Part shown: in pieces, positions 25,476 through 28,684 of the stretch | Numbering within the stretch: the first letter of the stretch is position 1 | How the letters are laid out: every line of letters starts with the position of its first letter | Virus record (IMG/VR): IMGVR_UViG_3300025120_000380 | Span: 1-28,684 of that record | Direction: 5' to 3' (one strand) | DNA from: a virus | DNA: 28,684 bases | The notes under the pieces: generated by a model | Databases searched by the model: none | Seen by the model: only the letters and a program-made list of their open reading frames with translations | Told to the model about the DNA's origin: nothing | Translations under genes and position numbers: made by a program

Positions 25476-26188
25476 CCTGCTAACCCTTCAATTACAACCT
25501 CAGATTCTACTCCAGTCTTCGGATTCTTTATCATTACTTTATGTGAAAGTTTTGGCATTGTAGTAAAGAATGTTTCAATTTCTTTAAATTGCTTTGTATT
25601 CAATTGTTCAATAAATTCATCAAGTTCTTCTTTAGTATATTCAGATGCCTGCCAACTTGTTTCTTTATCATAGATCATTTCAACAGAAGAAGAAATCATT
25701 GAAAGTGATTCTGATAAATTATTTGCTGATCCACCATCTGTTTCAAAATTATTTTCAACAAACTGTTCTAAAGATGGATACTTAAGTTTCATTGAAAGAT
25801 CATCATCAATTTTAATGATATTCTTATGACCTTTAGTTTTTTGAACTTTAATCCTGTCAATATCAATAGTAATATCTACGGTTGTTTCCATATCATCAGG
25901 ACATATAACAGAAATGTCTACAGTTTCACCGACAGACTTAGCACGAACATTTAAAAACAAATATTCAATATCAAAAGTTGCAAGAGATTCTACTTTTACA
26001 TCTTTAGTAATAATACAATCAGAGATAATTTGAACAACTGCGTTCGTAATCTCTTTCATATTTTCAGTTTCCATTGCCATAATAAGAATCTTTTCTTCTC
26101 TGACAAGAAAAGGTCTATACTTAATCTTTTTGTTTGTAGATGGCAGAGTCAACTCATATGTCGGAACACTAATCTTAGGTAATGTCAT
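25463..26188 (-). CDS. 26: Baseplate hub / tail-assembly protein gp26
   Basis: Encodes 241 residues (T4 gp26 is 208). The N-terminus MTLPKISVPTYELTLPSTNK, followed by KYRPFLVREEKILIMAMETE and VVQIISDCI, is the typical start of the T4-type gp26 baseplate family. The rest is acidic and helical, ending VVIEGLAGFFA. T4 gp26 is needed to build the central hub. By position here (gp26, short ORF, tape-measure-like gene) it corresponds to the G chaperone of lambda-type tails, which coats the tape-measure protein. The last codons are the slippery site of the putative -1 frameshift, so two products, 241 and about 302 residues, are expected. A late box (AATAAATA at 26215-26222) precedes it. Confidence 0.82.
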   Translation of the reverse strand: MTLPKISVPTYELTLPSTNKKIKYRPFLVREEKILIMAMETENMKEITNAVVQIISDCIITKDVKVESLATFDIEYLFLNVRAKSVGETVDISVICPDDMETTVDITIDIDRIKVQKTKGHKNIIKIDDDLSMKLKYPSLEQFVENNFETDGGSANNLSESLSMISSSVEMIYDKETSWQASEYTKEELDEFIEQLNTKQFKEIETFFTTMPKLSHKVMIKNPKTGVESEVVIEGLAGFFA

Positions 26189-26214
26189 ACTAATCGTTAC
26201 AATTCAGGTTTAAT

Positions 26215-26222
26215 TATTTATT
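26215..26222 (-). promoter_or_regulatory. Putative late promoter box AATAAATA for gp26 and the hub operon
   Basis: Minus-strand AATAAATA, one mismatch from the T4 late consensus, 26 bases before the gp26 ATG and just after the stop of the tube-fold gene. The genes from gp26 to the spike-like gene follow with overlaps or gaps of at most 23 bases, so this box may drive the whole run. Confidence 0.55.
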
Positions 26223-26227
26223 ACGGA

Positions 26228-27028
26228 TTAAGCAATATCATTTGGAATAAATATTCCAGAAGGTGAAAATGGTCTATTAGGATCAGAAGCCCCAGTATAA
26301 AAGTCTCCTAGTTGACCTTCTATAAGATTTATTGTATCTAAATTATCATATGCGAAATCCGAAGTTGCTGTATTTTGATAATTAGAAATATATCTATCAT
26401 AATTAAAAGATACACTTACTTTTAAGAGTTGTGCTTCACCATAAGCAACTGGAACAGCAGCAATTGATTTTGGAAAAACATTTATAAATTGATAGTCTAT
26501 TCTTTTACCACTTTTTAGATTAAAATCTCTTTCAAATTTAGTAATATACATAGTATCCACTTTATAAAAGTCAGGATATCTCATTCTGCGATAATAGTTT
26601 TTTGTATCTCCTTCATTTGCACCATCTCCTAAAGGTCCTTTAGTTTCACTTCCTCCAGATATATAATCAATCCATCCTTCAAAAATTCTTAAATTAGTAT
26701 AATCTTTTGATACATAAAAAGTAAAATCAGAATCAGTATATAATCTAGTATGGGCAAATTCTTGAGGAATTCCCATAAAATTATCATTTACTCCAACTGT
26801 TGCTAAACTAGTTGCTGGCAAAACTGCTTCTGAACAAAGAATTCCTCCATTACGATTCATATATCCCGAAGGATCAGAAATATTATACTTATCTTTCAAA
26901 TGACCCGAAATTTGAGTTCTAAATCCTTCAAAACTTACTTGAAAGTGCGTGTTAAGAGAAATTTTTCCAAAAACTTCTCTTGGATCCCTTTTTTCCGATG
27001 AAAAATTTTTTATATTTGGTACGGGCAA
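26228..27028 (-). CDS. Tail-tube-fold protein, probable tube initiator (gp54-like)
   Basis: Encodes 266 residues from a TTG start (27026-27028) with TAGG at good spacing; no ATG is available near it. The N-terminus is MPVPNIKNFSSEKRDPREVF. The body has a tail-tube-fold pattern: SEAVLPATSLATVG (about 66), FTFYVSKDYTNLRIFEGWID (about 103) and a final LLKVSVSFNYDRYIS. T4 gp54 shows the same order (a Pro-containing N-terminal strand, a residue pair in 'x-x-W-x-x-x-I/V', then 'V-x-F-x-Y'). gp54 or gp19-type subunits start or build the tube on the hub. It reads away from gp4 across a divergent gap, while the gp48-like partner is on the other strand. The assignment as gp54 rather than another tube-fold hub protein is tentative. 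Confidence 0.6.
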   Translation of the reverse strand: MPVPNIKNFSSEKRDPREVFGKISLNTHFQVSFEGFRTQISGHLKDKYNISDPSGYMNRNGGILCSEAVLPATSLATVGVNDNFMGIPQEFAHTRLYTDSDFTFYVSKDYTNLRIFEGWIDYISGGSETKGPLGDGANEGDTKNYYRRMRYPDFYKVDTMYITKFERDFNLKSGKRIDYQFINVFPKSIAAVPVAYGEAQLLKVSVSFNYDRYISNYQNTATSDFAYDNLDTINLIEGQLGDFYTGASDPNRPFSPSGIFIPNDIA

Positions 27029-27029
27029 T

Positions 27030-27036
27030 CTAAATA
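27030..27036 (+). promoter_or_regulatory. Putative late promoter box CTAAATA for gp4-gp53
   Basis: CTAAATA, 32 bases before the gp4 ATG and two bases from the start codon of the divergent gene. It mirrors the minus-strand box at 27062-27068. No clear ribosome binding site precedes gp4. Confidence 0.58.
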
Positions 27037-27061
27037 CCTATAAGACTACTTGATTATTAGT

Positions 27062-27068
27062 TATTTAG
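27062..27068 (-). promoter_or_regulatory. Putative late promoter box CTAAATA for the gp54-like gene
   Basis: Minus-strand CTAAATA, 33 bases before the TTG start of the tube-fold gene and immediately next to the gp4 ATG. The 40-base divergent gap is therefore framed by the same word on each strand. Confidence 0.58.
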
Positions 27069-27506
27069 ATGTCCTATAAGGGAAATTATAGACCTTCTTA
27101 CCCTAAAAAGTATAAGGGTAATCCATATAACATCGTTTATCGTTCATTGTGGGAACGTAAATTTATGATCTACTGTGATAAGAATGAAAATATTTTAGAG
27201 TGGGCAAGTGAAGAATTAGCAGTTCCATATCGTTCCCCAATTGATAATAGAGTTCATCGTTATTTTCCAGATTTTTATATTAAGGTCAAAGAATCTAACG
27301 GAACAATCAAAAAGAAAATTATTGAAATCAAACCATTTAAACAGTGTATCGAACCTAAAGTTAAAAAAATAACATCGAAAGGTTATATATTTGAAGTCGT
27401 TCAGTATGCTAAAAATAAAGCAAAGTGGAGAGCCGCCAAAGAATGGTGTTTAGATCATGGTTATGAGTTTCAGGTGCTCACGGAACATGATTTAGGAATT
27501 AAGTAA
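27069..27506 (+). CDS. 4: Head completion protein gp4, nuclease-like
   Basis: Encodes 145 residues, close to T4 gp4 (also called gp50, about 150). Conserved blocks are YRSLWERKFMIYCDKN (24-39), WASEELAVPYRSP (45-57), RYFPDFYIK (64-72) and KIIEIKPFKQ (83-92). Glu29, Asp68 and the ExK pair Glu86/Lys88 form a PD-(D/E)xK nuclease pattern like that of TnsA. In T4, gp4 acts in the filled head before tail joining, together with gp2 and gp65-type factors, and may trim or process DNA ends. The TAA overlaps the gp53 ATG (TAATG), so the two are translationally coupled. Confidence 0.92.
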   Translation: MSYKGNYRPSYPKKYKGNPYNIVYRSLWERKFMIYCDKNENILEWASEELAVPYRSPIDNRVHRYFPDFYIKVKESNGTIKKKIIEIKPFKQCIEPKVKKITSKGYIFEVVQYAKNKAKWRAAKEWCLDHGYEFQVLTEHDLGIK

Positions 27507-28027
27507 TGGCAAGAACGATCAAAAGGGGTGGAAAAACAGGAAGATCATATTATTATGTTTCTCAAACTGGTGAAGTAACTACAAGTAGTGATCCAAATGT
27601 AAAAGTAGGTTCTAATGTTTATGATGATGGAGTCCTAAAAAATCCAAATAGACCAACAGATGATGATGGTAATCGAGTAAGAAATATTGTTGGAGATTTA
27701 ATCGGTATTGAAACACCTGATGAATTAATGTCAAAAATATTAGAGGCAGTTAAAGATTCTATAACTCCTGTTCCAATTCCTGGAAAATTTTATACTTATA
27801 TTTACACTGCAAGATCACCAGATATACAATATGACCAACATCCATTAATTGCTTGTACAGATATATACAGTGTACCGAATGATTTCGCATTTATTGGTTT
27901 TAATTATCACTGGGGAAAAATAAGAAAATATAAACTAAGTAGAGCAGATACACAATTTTATGAGATATATGCAGGTGAAATTGCCGACCTGAGAGAAATT
28001 CCTTATGCTAAGTTTCTAAATACTTAA
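27506..28027 (+). CDS. 53: Baseplate wedge subunit gp53
   Basis: Encodes 173 residues (T4 gp53 is 196). The C-terminal part, GKFYTYIYTARSPDIQYDQH, PLIACTDIYSVPNDFAFIGF, NYHWGKIRKYKLSRADTQFY and EIYAGEIADLREIPYAKF, is the conserved gp53 core found across marine T4-like phages. gp53 joins adjacent wedges (gp6/gp7/gp25) to close the baseplate ring. The N-terminus (MARTIKRGGKTGRSYYY) is basic and followed by a DDG-rich linker. It is coupled to gp4 by a one-base overlap. Its last codons contain the CTAAATA box that probably serves the next gene. Confidence 0.88.
   Translation: MARTIKRGGKTGRSYYYVSQTGEVTTSSDPNVKVGSNVYDDGVLKNPNRPTDDDGNRVRNIVGDLIGIETPDELMSKILEAVKDSITPVPIPGKFYTYIYTARSPDIQYDQHPLIACTDIYSVPNDFAFIGFNYHWGKIRKYKLSRADTQFYEIYAGEIADLREIPYAKFLNT
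28016..28022 (+). promoter_or_regulatory. Putative late promoter box CTAAATA inside the end of gp53
   Basis: CTAAATA lies within the codons for the C-terminal residues of gp53 and 43 bases before the ATG of the gp48-like gene. It would give that gene its own late transcript in addition to readthrough from gp4-gp53. Confidence 0.5.
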
Positions 28028-28065
28028 AAAGAAAGATAGATAGATGTCACCTTCAGGACAGACTG

Positions 28066-28684
28066 ATGAACGTTAACTCAGGAGCACAGACAACAGCAGA
28101 CCAACGTACTGTACCTGGAATTAATAAACAGGAAATAAGAAAATCATCTAAATTTGGTCCACTTAGATATCCAAATAAAGAAATATATGGAGACACAGAT
28201 TATTTGCAAATAGATGTTTTACAGTATAAAGCATTAGGTCTTGACCTTACAAAAGAAAGAAATAATACGATTAAATCATTAAAAACATCTAAAGGAAATT
28301 ATAATAAAAAAGAAGACATACTAGGATCAATACTTTTACCAATACCACAAAATATTTCATCAACAAATTCTACGGGTTGGGGTGAAGATAGTTTAAATCC
28401 ATTTGCAGCATATGGTCTTGGACTTTCAAGTGATGTGATGAATTCTAAGAACCTTTTTAAAGGAGGAATTGATGCGTTGACTCAACTATTCGGTGATGCC
28501 GGAAGTCTTGTACAAAGTGGTGAAGCACAGCAACTATCTAATGCATTTTTTGCTTCAAAGGCAGTAAATATTTTAGGAGGAAACACTAGTTTTGAAGGAG
28601 TTTTAGCAAGATCAACAGGTCAAATCTTAAATCCAAATACAGAACTATTATTTAATGGTGTAAAATTAAGAAGTTTTAATTTTT
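28066..28684 (+). CDS. 48: Baseplate tail-tube cap protein gp48-like, 3' end outside the window
   Basis: The first 206 residues are seen and the frame is open to the window end. The ATG at 28066-28068 has AGGA seven bases upstream; a small overlapping frame from the ATG at 28044 ends after ten codons. Recognisable blocks are FGPLRYPNKEIYGDTDYLQI, ILGSILLPIPQNISSTNSTG, WGEDSLNPFAAYGLGL, and NPNTELLFNGVKLRSFNF at the cut end. In marine T4-like phages a protein with this 'LPIPQNI ... WGED ... NP-x-x-E-L-L-F-x-G' pattern downstream of gp53 is annotated as gp48. T4 gp48 (364 residues) caps the hub with gp54 so that the tube can start. The missing C-terminus should carry the tube-like fold. Confidence 0.75.
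   Translation, partial: MNVNSGAQTTADQRTVPGINKQEIRKSSKFGPLRYPNKEIYGDTDYLQIDVLQYKALGLDLTKERNNTIKSLKTSKGNYNKKEDILGSILLPIPQNISSTNSTGWGEDSLNPFAAYGLGLSSDVMNSKNLFKGGIDALTQLFGDAGSLVQSGEAQQLSNAFFASKAVNILGGNTSFEGVLARSTGQILNPNTELLFNGVKLRSFNF

Noticed and set aside
28044-28076. Ten-codon frame MSPSGQTDER overlapping the start of the gp48-like gene
   Set aside because: It is too short to support as a gene, and the ATG at 28066 has the better ribosome site. It could act as a leader peptide but nothing shows it.
1-28684. tRNA, integrase, reverse transcriptase (diversity-generating element) or host metabolic genes
   Set aside because: None could be recognised in any part of the window. Variation in the adhesins therefore has no visible dedicated mutator here.

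Overview
The window is a structural (late) segment of a tailed phage of the T4-like myovirus superfamily, most like marine relatives that infect picocyanobacteria or SAR11. Evidence: the base composition is very AT-rich; T4-type tail genes are recognisable by sequence (gp4, gp53, a gp48-like cap protein, a gp54/tube-fold protein, gp26, gp27-like hub, gp5 OB fold); T4-type late promoter boxes (TATAAATA, NATAAATA, CTAAATA) lie in the short gaps; and no host gene, tRNA or integrase is visible. The host cannot be fixed from this segment.

Layout from right to left. (1) 27069-28684, plus strand: gp4 head-completion nuclease, gp53 baseplate wedge, and the 5' part of a gp48-like tail-tube cap. (2) 27028 down to 17317, minus strand, the hub and tail-assembly block: tube-fold (gp54-like) protein, gp26, a 59-residue gp51-like ORF, a tape-measure-like protein, a second membrane-helix protein carrying a lambda-R-like transglycosylase domain, a gp27-like hub protein, a gp5-type OB-fold protein, a helical/Gly-rich structural protein, and a beta-rich spike-like protein. 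(3) 17248 down to 4289, minus strand, probable adhesion/baseplate-periphery block: a beta-helix protein, two very large paralogues, a leucine-rich-repeat protein and a 342-residue unknown. (4) 2114-4300, plus strand: a PA14-domain protein, the only gene in the left half on that strand. (5) 2050 down to 1, minus strand: a protein with an S74 self-cleaving chaperone end, a coiled-coil unknown, and the start of a further small gene.

The most notable signal is at 25434-25475 (minus strand). The last codons of the gp26 gene form a perfect slippery heptamer (T TTT TTC). Six nucleotides later there is a 10-bp stem-loop, and the -1 frame runs without a stop into the 59-residue gp51-like ORF. The next gene has tape-measure features. 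This is the G / G-T / tape-measure arrangement of lambda-type tails, here in T4-type hub genes, and suggests that gp26 and a gp26-gp51 fusion act as tail-assembly chaperones.

A second theme is modularity: the functions of T4 gp5 (OB fold, cell-wall hydrolase, spike) appear to be spread over three separate genes.
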